Positions 1-10,167 of a stretch of 64,000 bases of DNA are shown here, piece by piece. Source of the DNA: Adiantum capillus-veneris (taxonomy: Eukaryota > Streptophyta > Polypodiopsida > Polypodiales > Pteridaceae); contig CM043960.1 in assembly GCA_014529385.2 (NCBI GenBank), positions 122,005,043 to 122,069,042 on the forward strand, in the 5' to 3' direction. The notes under the pieces were generated by a model. The model was not told where the DNA came from, did not search any database, and saw nothing but the letters and a program-made list of their open reading frames with translations. A program made the position numbers and the translations under genes. Each line of letters begins with the position of its first letter. Position 1 is the stretch's first letter.

Positions 1-1638
1 TATATGAAATGATGAGTTAATGGATTAGCGTTCAAGATTTAGTGAGTGTAAGAGGGGCGGCCACATACACATTTACCCCCACTGAGATTTGTAAGAAATG
101 TAGAACAAAATAGGCTGATTGATTGAGATCTACTTGTATTAAATCTCTCAACAAAAATATTTACCTTTGACATAGAAAATTCTTGCATGATGATCATAAG
201 CTACAATGTAGAACACAAAGTAGACATTTTAATGGAAAGGAAGAGAATAGATGCTACCTGCTATGGATAATGCCAATGAATCGATACAAAAATGGCCCAA
301 AAGGTCCCATCGTTGATCTAAATTCAGAGCTCATGAGCGCAACAAATCATTATAAAATTTTTGTTAGTATCTGTGTGGTTTTGTTTGAAATATTGGAAGG
401 AATTGAAGATCTAGCATCTTCTTAATTCCATGGATATCTTTAAAAATTGTACAACATCTTGTTTGTTTGAAGGATACGGAGGCAAAGCAAAACTATAAGT
501 GACATTTGTGGCCACAAGTTGATGAAGTGATGAGTATTAAAGCCTCGAGGGGGTCACTATGTATAAATTGTGTATATCGTGTGCATTCAATGACTATCTC
601 TAAAACTCCTTATCTGTGAATTCTTGACAAATAAATCATACCCTTTTCCTATGGAATCTGTAAATTTACAATTCCAATTTATGATATTCTTTTGTATGTG
701 AAAATGTGAGAAAAAATTAGATGTAATAACCCCTTCTGTTGCACTCATGTGATAGTCACATAATTATCAAGTGACACCCCCGAGATTAAAGCTTACACAC
801 CATGGGTGCTAACATTTTTTAGGAATATAATTAAATTATATCTTAAATTGATATGTGCATCATATCCTCCCCCTTGTTATTATTAATGGGTATTTGACAA
901 AGGGTGTCTAAGACAATATCTTTTGTTTAAGGAAGCTCGCTACTCTGTATTGAACTGTGCATTTTCAAGATTGAGCAAAGCAAGGCTAATATATTGGGCA
1001 TCGTTTAGATACTACGAAGGAAAAGGAAGTGCATTGAGATCCTCATCGATGGGTATTTGATAAAGGGTGTCCAAGATAATATATTTTGTTTAAGGAAGCT
1101 CGCTACTCTATATTAAACCGTGCATTTTCACGATTGAGCAAAGAAAGGTTAATATATTGGGCATCATTCAGACACTACAAAAGAAAAGGGAGTGCATTGA
1201 GCTCCTTTGCCCAAATAAAAAGGAGTTACCAATGTCTTTTTTGACATTCAAATCCATGTACTCATTTGTATAATGGATGAGATAGAGCTTGCTAGTGTTT
1301 TAGCATTCGATGGATGTTTTGAGTGCCAAAGAGATTTATGGGAATTTTCAAGGGATTCGTGTGCTAGATAGTGTGGCCAAATGCCAATGGCTAAGGTATG
1401 GGTACTTGGAGAGTGTATGTACGAATATGTATATACCTAGAATCCACATACTATGGATGCACGTATCATCCATAGTAGGTATCATTGAATCCCACGCAAA
1501 ATGTTGAACAAAAGGCATTGTGATTGTGTATTTGCTTGATTTCTATCTACATCTCTCAATTCCGTTGCATTTGACATCGTGCATGCATATATAATAGATC
1601 CTTAAGAGTTGCATGATGGTCTAGAGCTATGGAAAGTT
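1..1638. other. Gene-free AT-rich flank
   Basis: No reading frame here resembles a known protein, and the longest ATG frames (80 aa at 183-425 and 65 aa at 1310-1507) have no recognisable motif. Apart from the tandem duplication at 886-1205 I see nothing structured. It is probably old, decayed intergenic or transposon-derived DNA. Confidence 0.6.
886..1205. repeat. 163-bp direct tandem duplication
   Basis: The stretch starting atgggtatttgacaaagg at 886 is repeated with scattered substitutions from 1049, giving a period of 163 bp. Both copies end near gtgcattgag followed by a tcc/ctcc sequence. The substitutions show the duplication is not recent. No coding function is apparent. Confidence 0.85.
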
Positions 1639-1725
1639 AGGATGGATGTAATATCCTCAATAAATGTGGTGTAAAAACCTTACTATAAGGTCGTTTAAAA
1701 TTTATAAAAAACATATACATAGGAT
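1639..1725 (+). repeat. Target-locus repeat, left part, with TSD aggat
   Basis: This 87-bp segment, starting aggatggatgtaatatcctc and ending catatacataggat, recurs nearly intact at 20737-20823 on the far side of the gypsy-1 insertion. Its last five bases, aggat (1721-1725), are repeated immediately after the insertion at 20675-20679 and are read as the target-site duplication. Before insertion the locus was a tandem repeat of about 144 bp. Confidence 0.85.
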
Positions 1726-2315
1726 TGTTAACCCTCACGGCTCACGGACACCCTATCACCTACGACGGACGTTGTATTATTTACTTGTAGAGTCAAGTAC
1801 CGGGCTTGTCGGTCCAATAGGAAAAGGGTAAGAGTGATCGTCGATGAGAGGCACACTCTAACTGGAACATTCAAGGGATTAGTTGGCTAAGCATGGGCAC
1901 CCAAGTGTGAATGGGGTGAGCTCATATAAAAGTCAACTAAACCTAAAATTCACTCATTCTCTCATTTGTGCAATAGAAGAGTGCTCTTGCTCCATCTCCA
2001 TCTCCATCTTCTTCTTCTTCACCTCCTTGTGTGTGTGTGTGTGTGTGTATGTGAGTGAGAGAGAGAGAGAATGTGTGGGCGATCGAGCATTACGAAGGCA
2101 CGGCGACGACGAAGCGGTTGAGCGTGGCGAAGCGGCGGCTCCTTCTTCTTCGCGGCGAGGAATCCTCCACGAAGCAAGCGTAGAGCGGTGAGTGACACAC
2201 CATCGCCTTCTTTGAGCTTACTAGTTTAGGCTTGTTGTGTGCTTGGAGCCATCTGTGGCTCGCACACGGTGTATCGGAAAGTTCCTTGCATTGACACGTG
2301 CGACATGCGCACACA
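1726..2315 (+). repeat. gypsy-1 left LTR (5' LTR)
   Basis: The LTR starts TGTTAACCCTCACGG and ends GCGCACA, giving TG...CA ends and about 590 bp. A TATA-like sequence lies at 1925-1931 (gagctcatataaaag), followed by a CT-rich then GT/GA-rich stretch at about 1990-2070. The same family is found at 20073-20674, 40549-41135 and 52196-52782. This copy shares with 20073-20674 a subfamily-specific stretch near its 3' end (ttccttgcattgaca) that the gypsy-2 LTRs lack. The GA/GT tract differs in length between copies. Confidence 0.9.
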
Positions 2316-2319
2316 TTTT

Positions 2320-2337
2320 TGGCACCGTTGCCGGGGA
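2320..2337 (+). other. Primer-binding site, tRNA-Asp type
   Basis: The sequence TGGCACCGTTGCCGGGGA follows the LTR after a short spacer. It matches, with one difference, the complement of the plant tRNA-Asp 3' end used by Athila/Tat-type gypsy elements (TGGCGCCGTTGCCGGGGA). It fixes the + orientation of gypsy-1 and the end of its 5' LTR. Confidence 0.85.
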
Positions 2338-2710
2338 ATGCCGTGCATTAAGCTCGAGTAGCACTCTGTGCTTCTCCGTGGTGCAATTTCAATTATAGAA
2401 AAGGTAGGGAAAGAGTGTGTGTGTGTGTGTGTGTGTTGAGAAGAGGGATTTGGTGTTATATTGTGTGTTTTTTTTTGTTAATGGAGATTTCAAAGGTACT
2501 GTGTTTATTCTCTATGAAAGGTAGTTAGTTTTTTTTGTTAATGGAGATTTCAAAGGTTCTGTGTTTATTCTCTGTGTATTAAGGTAGTTAGTTTTCTGTG
2601 TACAGTAAGTAGGAAGTAGATTAGTGAGAGTTAATAGAGTGTGTTAGTGTGTAAGAGTAGGTGTATTAGTTAGAAGTAGGTAGATAGAGTGTGTGTGTGC
2701 TCTCGCGCAG
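2338..2710 (+). other. gypsy-1 untranslated leader with 60-bp duplication
   Basis: The region between primer site and copia-1 resembles the leader of gypsy-2 (reverse strand, 51717-52170), with recurring gtaggaagtag and gtaggtgata-like strings. It contains a GT tract at about 2417-2437. A direct duplication of about 60 bp (2471-2530 and 2531-2595) repeats ttttttgttaatggagattt. The gypsy sequence fades out near 2700, where copia-1 begins. Confidence 0.7.
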
Positions 2711-3833
2711 GCCGCGACAACCTTATCCTTAAAAATATATATATCAAAGCTCAGATCAAGGCTCGGGGCAACACTGCAGGAGGCTAGAGTCACCAGCTCA
2801 GATTGGAGTGAAATTCGACAGGCAAAGACACGGCCCCAAATCTTGTGGGTAAGCCCGTAGGGTACGGTGTGCTCAGAATTTCATTCTGAGGTCATCTCGG
2901 TCACCGTTCGGCTTCGACAAAGTTCTGCGCAGGCCATTTTCGACCACGTGGTCTCAGCGGGTGCAGATCCGACTCTGCAAATTTGGGGTTTTCGGCCTAC
3001 GACTGCAGGTGCTGAGGATATCGACACTCCCAGAGTGTTGATTTGTGGTTGTCTACACATCGAAGGACGGCTCACAGTTCTTGGAGGCGTGTCACTTACG
3101 ACACGAGCGCTACACACAGACTGTAGGCGACATCCACTAGTTCATCAGGTAGCTTGTGTTTGCTGCTTGATATTCCAGATTTCATCCTGACATTGCACGT
3201 ACTTCCACATGGGATGTATTGTCAGAGATGATGTATGTCTGTTGAGGGTTTGCTGGCTGTGAGTGTCACGCAGCAAACAACCGCCGCAACGGTTATAGCA
3301 TACAGTGGGAAATTTGTGGATGTATGACTTTGTGGGAAGTCTATGTACTGTCAGATTTACTGTAGCCTTTGTTGAGGGTCGAGTGAGGTTTTATTGAGTT
3401 GGGGGATTCTCGAATGTTGAGATCCTTTCGGTGATACAGGTCTTGGAGCGATCCCTCGAGCACCCTTAGATAGGCAGCTAGGATGTATTGAATGTGAGTT
3501 AGACAGTTGGGATTGCATCTTTGCTTTACTGCCGTTGAGGCATTGTCGCAATCTATGCTTACAGGACAGTGACAGGACAGTCAGAGACAGTACAAGTGCA
3601 AGACAGGTTTACCGACAGCTTACAGTGTTAGAGAGACAGTGGTTTTTTGAGATGTTTTTTGGTTTGTTTTTAGTACACCAGAGCCATTTTACAAAGGAGA
3701 CTCTGCCAAAATTTCTGCAGAATCTGAAGCTTTCTTGGTTCATATGACAGGTTGATATTGGTTCAGAGGTGACTTTACAGGGGAAACTCTGCCGAATTTT
3801 TCCCAGGAAAGTAAACTACTGTGAAGCGTAGCT

Positions 3834-5177
3834 ATGGCTGGATCATAGGACACTGCTCTTTACAATATCAAGAAGCTGGATGGAACCAATTTCCCATTGT
3901 GGAAGAAGCAGATTTGGCATGTGTTGGTACAAAAGAAGTAGATAAAACCTATAAAGCTCAAGGGGATAAAACCAGAAGATATGGACAAAGATGAATGGAG
4001 CGAAATGGATGAATTGGCACTTTCTACCATTATGCTGACTTTGGCAGAAAGCGTTTACTTCAATGTAGCAGACGAGATTTCGGCTTATCAAGCATGGTTA
4101 AAGCTGAGTGATCTTTATGAGAAGCAGAGTGCAGCTTCACAGGTATACTGGCTTAAGAATCTTGTTGACTTGAAGATGAAAGAAGGGACACCTATGTCCA
4201 ATCATCTGAATGAATTCAACACAATCTACAGTCAGTTGTCAGCTCAAGGTGTCAAGTTTGATGAACCTGTTAGAGCTATGTTCCTATTGATCACATTGCC
4301 GGAAAGTTGGGACACTTTTCGCACAGCTTTGAGTAATTCTGCACCTCCAGATGGTTTGAACATAGCAGGTGTAGAAGGAAGTCTGCTTACTGAAGAAACC
4401 AATAGAAAGACAATGGACAAAGGTAAAGGAACAGCCTTAGTGGTCAGGGGAAGGACCAAACAAAAGTACAAAGGTGGAAAGAGGAATCAGTCTCGTAGCA
4501 AGTCCCGCAATGCTAAAGGCAAGAGTGATATAGAATGCTACCATTGTGGCAAGAAGGGTCACATGAAAAGAGACTACAGAGAATGGAAAGCAGAAAAAGG
4601 CAAAGAGAAAGCTGAAGACCATGGTGAGAAGAACAAGTCCTCAATGAAGATTCAAGAAATAAATGTGACAAACACTGTTGCAGAAGATGACAGTCTAGTG
4701 TCAGGAGACATCTACTTCTTGAAGAACACAATGGACTCAGCTCTTCTTACAGCATCTGATGGAAATGCACTGAGTGACTGGATTATAGACTCAGGGGCAT
4801 CACTTCATGTGTCTCCAAACAAGGAGTGGTTTACCTCTTATGTGACCACTAAAGATCATGTTCGGCTAGGCAATGGGCAGACATATGAGATCTTAGGTGT
4901 TGGAGATGTTCAATTGAAGTTTCAGAATGGCTCTTCTTTCACGCTGAAGAATGTGAGACATGTTCCCGCAATTACAAAGAGCTTGATCAGCACAGGTTTA
5001 CTTGATGATGCTGGCTACATCACCACTGTTGGACAGAATATGTGGAAGATATCCAAGGGTTCTATGACAGTAGCACATGGAGTAAAGTCTGGAGGACTTT
5101 ACATGATTTATGTATCAAATGTCTCCAAAAAATGTAATCAATGTAACCGAGCAACCGAACGTTTCTTTGTGGCATAG
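3834..5177 (+). pseudogene. copia-1 gag and protease
   Basis: The gag frame starts with ATG at 3834 but meets a TAG at its fifth codon (3846-3848) and a second TAG near 3940. An uninterrupted frame then runs from about 3942 (first ATG 3981) to 5177. It shows the copia gag core (LxxLYEKQSAAS region near 4100-4150, 'LPESWDTF' near 4300). A zinc knuckle at 4536-4577 reads CYHCGKKGHMKRDY, so the last zinc-binding Cys is replaced by Tyr. The aspartic protease active site DSGAS sits near 4787-4801. A +1 shift around 5110-5177 separates it from the integrase frame. With two stops, a broken knuckle and the shift, it is non-functional. Confidence 0.85.
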
Positions 5178-6135
5178 CCGGTTAGGACATATGTCCAAGA
5201 AGGGAATGGAAATCTTGTCTCATTCTGGTTATTTGCCTGGCTTTTCATTTAATGATTTTGAATTTTGTGAACATTGTCTGTATGGTAAGCAAACACAGCA
5301 GCCACATAAGCATAGAAGCAGTAGAAGAGATACACATTTGGCACTTGTTCATAGTGATTTGTGTGGACCTATGCCTAACCTATCTCTAGGGGGAGCTTCT
5401 TACTTTATGACATTTATAGATGATTACTCGAGGAAAGTATTGGTTTACTTTGTCAAGCACAAGGATGAAGTGTTTAGTGTTTTCAAAACGTTTGTGACAC
5501 TTGTGGAGAATCAGAGTGGCAAGAAGCTTAAATGCTTACGCACTGACAATGGTGGAGAGTATGTTTCAAAGGCCTTTCAAGACTTTTCTGAGTCAAAAGG
5601 TATAAAACGTGAACTTACTGCTCCTTACAATCCTCCTCAAAATGGTGTTGTTGAGAGGATGAATAGGACCATACAAGAGAAGGTCAGAAGTATGTTGTCT
5701 AATGCACAACTGCCAAATGGGTTTTGGGCTGAAGCTGTATCAACAGCTGTTCATCTTGTAAATAGATCTCCTAGCAAGGTTTTGCAAAAGGATTCAGTGC
5801 CAGAGATGGTATGGTCAGGCAAAATGCGCTCATACAAGCATCTCAGAGTCTTTGGCTGTGAGGCATATACTCACGTTCCAAAGGAATTTAGGAACAAACT
5901 TGAGCCAAAGAGTAGAAAGTGCATCTTTCTAGGCTATGGTAATTCTGGTGAGATGGGGTACAGACTTTGGGATCCCGAATCCAGAAAGGTTGTCCGCAGC
6001 AATGATGCTCACTTTAATGAATCCAAATATCATTCTAAACCAGAGAGGGTTGAGGAGATTAGAAGAGTTGTCTTCCAAGAAGATGGACCTGCACGTGCAA
6101 GACAAAATGTCAGGGCTCAAGAGGAGCAAGGATAG
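5110..6135 (+). pseudogene. copia-1 integrase region
   Basis: The frame opens with the GAG-pre-integrase zinc-binding segment (LWHSRLGHMSKKGM, then FCEHCLYGKQ). The integrase core follows, with its three acidic residues visible: HSDLCGPM, LRTDNGGEY and the Glu in QNGVVERMNRT. A GCEAYTHVP / CIFLGYG segment typical of the copia integrase C-terminal side follows. The frame ends in a TAG at 6133-6135. The next block (6142-7815) is in the same frame, so a single nonsense codon splits an otherwise continuous pol. Confidence 0.9.
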
Positions 6136-6141
6136 GATAGA

Positions 6142-7815
6142 GTGGAACCACAGGTTGTGGCTGAGCCTGAGCCACCTATTGTGCGTAGATCTGGACGTGT
6201 CACGCGACCTCCTGATAGGTTTGTTCCATCTATGAACTATCTCATGTTGACTGATTGCAATGAGCCTTCATGTTACAAGGAAGCAATGCAAATGAAGGAC
6301 TCCGGGAATTGGCAATTGGCCATGCAGTCAGAGATGAGAGCTCTGCATAAAAACAAGACATGGAAGCTAGTTAAATTACCACAGAGCAAAAAGGCTCTAC
6401 CTTGTAAATGGGTTTACAGGTATAAGATCACCGCTCATGATAGTCAGCCAAAGTATAAAGCAAGGCTTGTTGCCAAGGGCTTTAAGCAAGAACAAGGCAT
6501 TGACTTTGATGAAGTCTTCTCTCCGGTGGTCAAGATGACTACATTGAGATGCTTTCTTGCATTGGTTGCCATATTAGATTTGGTGTTGCACCAAATGGAT
6601 GTCAAGACAGCGCTCTTGCATGGTGATTTAGATGTGGAAATTTACATGCAGCAGCCAGAAGGGTTTGTTGAGAAAGGCAAGGAAGATTGGGTATGCCAGT
6701 TGTTAAAGAGTCTTTATGGCTTAAAACAATCACCGAGGGCATGGTACCATAAATTCCACAAGTTTATGCTTTCTCAAGGCTACAAACGTAGTGAGTTCGA
6801 TCATTGTCTATATACAAAGAAGGCTAAGGATGGTAGTTGGCTGATCCTTATTTTGTATGTGGATGACATGTTGATTGCTGGCAAGCACTTGGAAGAAATT
6901 TCAGCTTTGAAGTCAAAGATGGCAAAATCGTTTGACATGAAAGACATGGGTGAGGCAAGTCATATACTTGGTATGCGCATTGAGAGAGACAGATCAAAGA
7001 AGTTGATTTGGTTATCTCAAACAGAGTATATTGACAAGGTTTTGCAACGTTTCAATATGGAGAAGGGAAAGGCACTGAGTGTTCCATTGCCACCATATGT
7101 GAAACTTAGCAAACAAGATTGTCCTGTGTCTGAGGAAGAACAGGCTGAAATGGATAAGATTCCATATGCGTATGCAGTGGGTAGTTTGATGTATGCAATG
7201 ATTGCTACTCGCCCAGACATTGCATTTGCAGTGGGAGTAGTAAGTCGATACATGTCAAACCTAGGCAAGAAACATTGGGAGGCAGTGAAAGGAATATTGA
7301 GATACCTGAAAGCTACAAAGAGTATGCGTATATGCTATGGGAGTCAGGAGCTAAGTGTAAAGGGTTTTACAGACTCAGATTATGCAGGTGACTTAGACAA
7401 CCGAAGGTCTACGTCAGGGTATGTCTTTACATTGGCTGGTGGAGCAGTATCATGGCGTTCTAGATTACAAGATTGTGTTACTCAATCTACTACAAAGGCT
7501 GAATATGTTGCAGCATCAGAGGCATGCAAAGAATCAATTTGGCTTAATCGACTAGTAATAGATTTGGGAATCAAAGAAGAGATTCCTGTGTTATATTGTG
7601 ATAGTCAAAGTGCTGTACAATTGGCTCGCAATCCAGTTTATCACTCAAAGACAAAGCATGTGGATGTGAAGTATCATTTCATCAGGGAAATGCTCGAGGA
7701 TAAGCAACTTCAGCTTGTCAAAGTTCACACCACAGAAAATCCTGCTGATCTACTTACAAAAAGACTTCCCTCAGAGAGCTTTGCGCATTTTCGCAAGCAG
7801 TTAGGTGTAGGGTAG
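6142..7815 (+). pseudogene. copia-1 reverse transcriptase and RNase H
   Basis: This 557-codon open block is the 3' half of copia pol. The RT part carries KWVYRYK, KARLVAKGF, MDVKTALLHGDL and the catalytic YVDDM (6856-6870). The RNase H part carries TDSDYAGD, TKAEYVAASEA, YCDSQSAV and the terminal ENPADLLTK. The catalytic residues look intact. It is in frame with the integrase block and separated from it by one stop codon at 6133-6135. Length and order fit the usual copia RT-RNase H. Confidence 0.9.
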
Positions 7816-7904
7816 TACATCACTTCTCTACATCTCTTGTATATTAGCTTGTATAGTAGCTTCTCTCACACTTAAAGTACCACATTGGACTTTAAGTAGG
7901 AGGT

Positions 7905-8212
7905 TGTTGGGGTATAAAGCCCAATGTGGTCGCCCAGGTAAGTGGGCGGGCCGCCAGGTATGTACACATATTCTTTTGTAAAAACCTAATAAGAACTCAC
8001 TATGCTCTACATATTACAGTAGAGCGAGTTCACCATATCGTCGTGCTCTTCTTCTCGCACTCTCTCTCGCGTTGCACTTCCGCTCGTACTCCTTCAACAC
8101 GTAGCTAAAAATCGATTTTTTGAGGATGAACGGAACGTCAGATGCCCGAAAATTGTGTTGTAAAGCACACAGCGACCCTCTAAGTGATACGCTCATTTCG
8201 AGCTATCACACA
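7905..8212 (+). repeat. copia-1 3' LTR
   Basis: The sequence starts TGTTGGGGTATAAAGCCC directly after a purine-rich tract (aagtaggagg), as expected for a 3' LTR, and ends near gagctatcacaca. It is about 308 bp. A CT-rich stretch (8045-8075) probably marks the R/U5 region. I could not find its partner upstream of copia-1, so the right boundary rests on the CA end alone. Confidence 0.65.
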
Positions 8213-8332
8213 CTTTAATCAAAAAAATCAAACATTAAAAAACATTCAAAAAACATCAAAAACAAGAAAAAATCAAGTAGAAAACGGGGTGCAAAACACC
8301 CACAAAACAAAGCAAGTAACCTTTAAGGGTAC

Positions 8333-9277
8333 TTGCCGACACTTGTAGGGCACCCAAAGCACATATATCTACGCTATGGTCGTGTGCTAGAGTCCGAACA
8401 ACTAGCTAGTGCTTCGATTTACGGAGGTACTCACTATCCTTCCACTCTAGGGTCTACGCCCTCGGCGAAGACCCAAGGTAGTGCAACCCAAGACCCAAAT
8501 ATAGCGGCTAGCGACTCTTCCTCTGACTACGATATTATGGAAGAGCGTCTTACACAAAGCCCTGGGGGAACAAATGAAATCATGCCTAGCTGGGCCCAAC
8601 AACCTGGAACTAGTGTTTTTAGCCGTTTGATGGAAACTTTTAGTAGAGCTACACGCTCTGAACCTACGGCTAGTGAAGTAAACGAAGGGGGTGGGGAAGT
8701 AGAATCACCATTCACATCTCCTGTAGACCCCACACTCCCTCATAGTGTCCACGTGGACATTCTACCTACCTCATTTAATGAGGGCCCTACCGAGCTACCA
8801 CCTTCCAAAGTCGCCTCTAAGGTAGCGGTGACTAAAAGTCAAAACACGGGAAGCAACATTGCATCCACCTCACGGAAACCCTCTAGTACACCAAGTTTGG
8901 ACGGGGTACTTCTCAATGAAAATTGGGAATATGACCTACACACGGAGACTTTGACCGACCTATTCATGGGCTACACATACCATGTGGGTTGGTTAGAAGT
9001 TGTACAATCCACATCTAGTGCCACTAGTCTAGAGGAACAACAACACATGATCCGCAATGTCATCCATAGGATTATCCAGTCTGAGAGGAAAAATCGAGGA
9101 ATAAACATACCTTCGACGGGTCCTATGCGATTTTTAGACACGGGCAAAGGGAAACAACCCACTCTATCACAAATGGAGACTCCCCCAGTGAGTCCTATAG
9201 ATCCCCCATATGTTGTTTCGCCAGGGTCTCAATGCAATTTGAGCCCACAAGTGATAGCTTTACTTTTCCAAGTCTAG
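8333..9277 (+). pseudogene. gypsy-1 gag, N-terminal part
   Basis: This 314-codon frame resumes gypsy-1 after copia-1. From about 8830 it aligns with the start of the gypsy-2 gag: SNIASTSRKPSS, LNENWEYDL, TYHVGWLEVVQ, NIPSTGPMRFLDTGKG. The first 160 codons (Ser/Thr/Pro-rich) have no counterpart in gypsy-2, whose gag starts only 16 residues before the shared block. Near 9230 a one-base shift throws the frame into a stop at 9277, and copia-2 interrupts the gene at 9331/14875. The segment is a structural gag N-terminus of unknown fold. Confidence 0.75.
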
Positions 9278-9331
9278 CTCATCTTTCCCTGGATGACACC
9301 ACGGATACCATGCCTACCCCAATGATGGGCA

Positions 9332-10107
9332 TGTTAGGAAATAAGACGTAGCTAAATAGATAATTGAGTAGATTACTTAATGGAGAGAGACAGATTTACA
9401 TACACGAGATTATAGAGTAGAGAGAGAGAGAGAGAGTACACACGATATACGTGGTTCACCCAATGTGGGCTACGTCCACGGGAAAGCAGCCACTCAATGG
9501 CTTTAGTACTTCAAAACAAGAAGTAGTTTACAAAGGGACTATACCCTTAATGGAGCTCCCGCCTTGCTTCACTCTCACCACCTCACACTCACCTTGTTGC
9601 ATCAACTTCACACTATGAAATGTGTGTAGAAATGGCCTCCTTTATAAGCCAAAAGGGTTGCCCTCTCTTATGAGAGACAGCCCTGTGTAGCCGCCCTTGT
9701 GCGAATAAGTCCAAATCGGACCCTCCAATCCGCCCATGTGTGGCCGCCCTTGAGAAGACAAGTCCGCTTTTGAATTCGGCCACCGGCCATTGACTTCCGA
9801 CCACCGGCCATCAGCCATTGACTACCGGCCACCGGCCAACCGACCGGTTGTTTTCCGACCACTTTCCGGCCGCCGTCCGGCCATAATATTCCGACGAAAC
9901 AGAATATTCTGGCGGAAAAAAAAAAGTCTCGGGGGCCTCCGCCCCCGAGGCCTCTAAAGTTGCCCTTGATTCTTGTCCGTGAAAATTTTGGTTTCCGATG
10001 AGTGATTTTCCTTCACGCACGATGGCTTCTCCTCATAATGGGGGCCTTACAAATGTGCGCTTTTACCACAGAAAATTACAAGGGTAAATCAGGCTCCATA
10101 CTTAACA
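9332..10107 (-). repeat. copia-2 left LTR (3' LTR)
   Basis: 776 bp, bounded by tgttaggaaataagacg and ctccatacttaaca on the + strand. It includes a GA microsatellite (about 9421-9436), a block rich in CCGGCCA repeats (9775-9890) and a short self-complementary ggcctccgcccccgaggcc. Compared with the right LTR it has an extra stretch of about 20 bp around 9897-9920 and a slightly longer GA tract. Confidence 0.95.
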
Positions 10108-10167
10108 ATCTCCCACTTGGAGACTGATCTCCAAACCAAACTTGTGACTGCTTTCCATTCTGGCTTC

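Larger units (their letters stand above)
2711..8212 (+). mobile_element. copia-1: degenerate Ty1/copia element nested in gypsy-1
   Basis: The domain order gag, protease, integrase, reverse transcriptase, RNase H on the + strand is diagnostic of Ty1/copia. A 3' LTR is recognisable at 7905-8212, preceded by the purine-rich tttaagtaggaggt. No matching 5' LTR exists upstream. The leader is about 1.1 kb, and a degenerate initiator-Met-type primer site may lie at 2739-2750 (atatatcaaagc, 8 of 12 matches). The left boundary is therefore approximate. The reading frames contain stops and a frameshift, so the copy is dead. Confidence 0.8.

Noticed and set aside
1883..2191. 102-aa frame in the gypsy-1 left LTR and similar frames in the other LTR copies
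   Set aside because: They lie entirely within an LTR, span the GA/CT tract, and the frame is not conserved between copies.
2739..2750. A firm primer-binding site for copia-1
   Set aside because: Only 8 of 12 bases match the initiator-Met site and no LTR precedes it, so it is mentioned only as a possibility.
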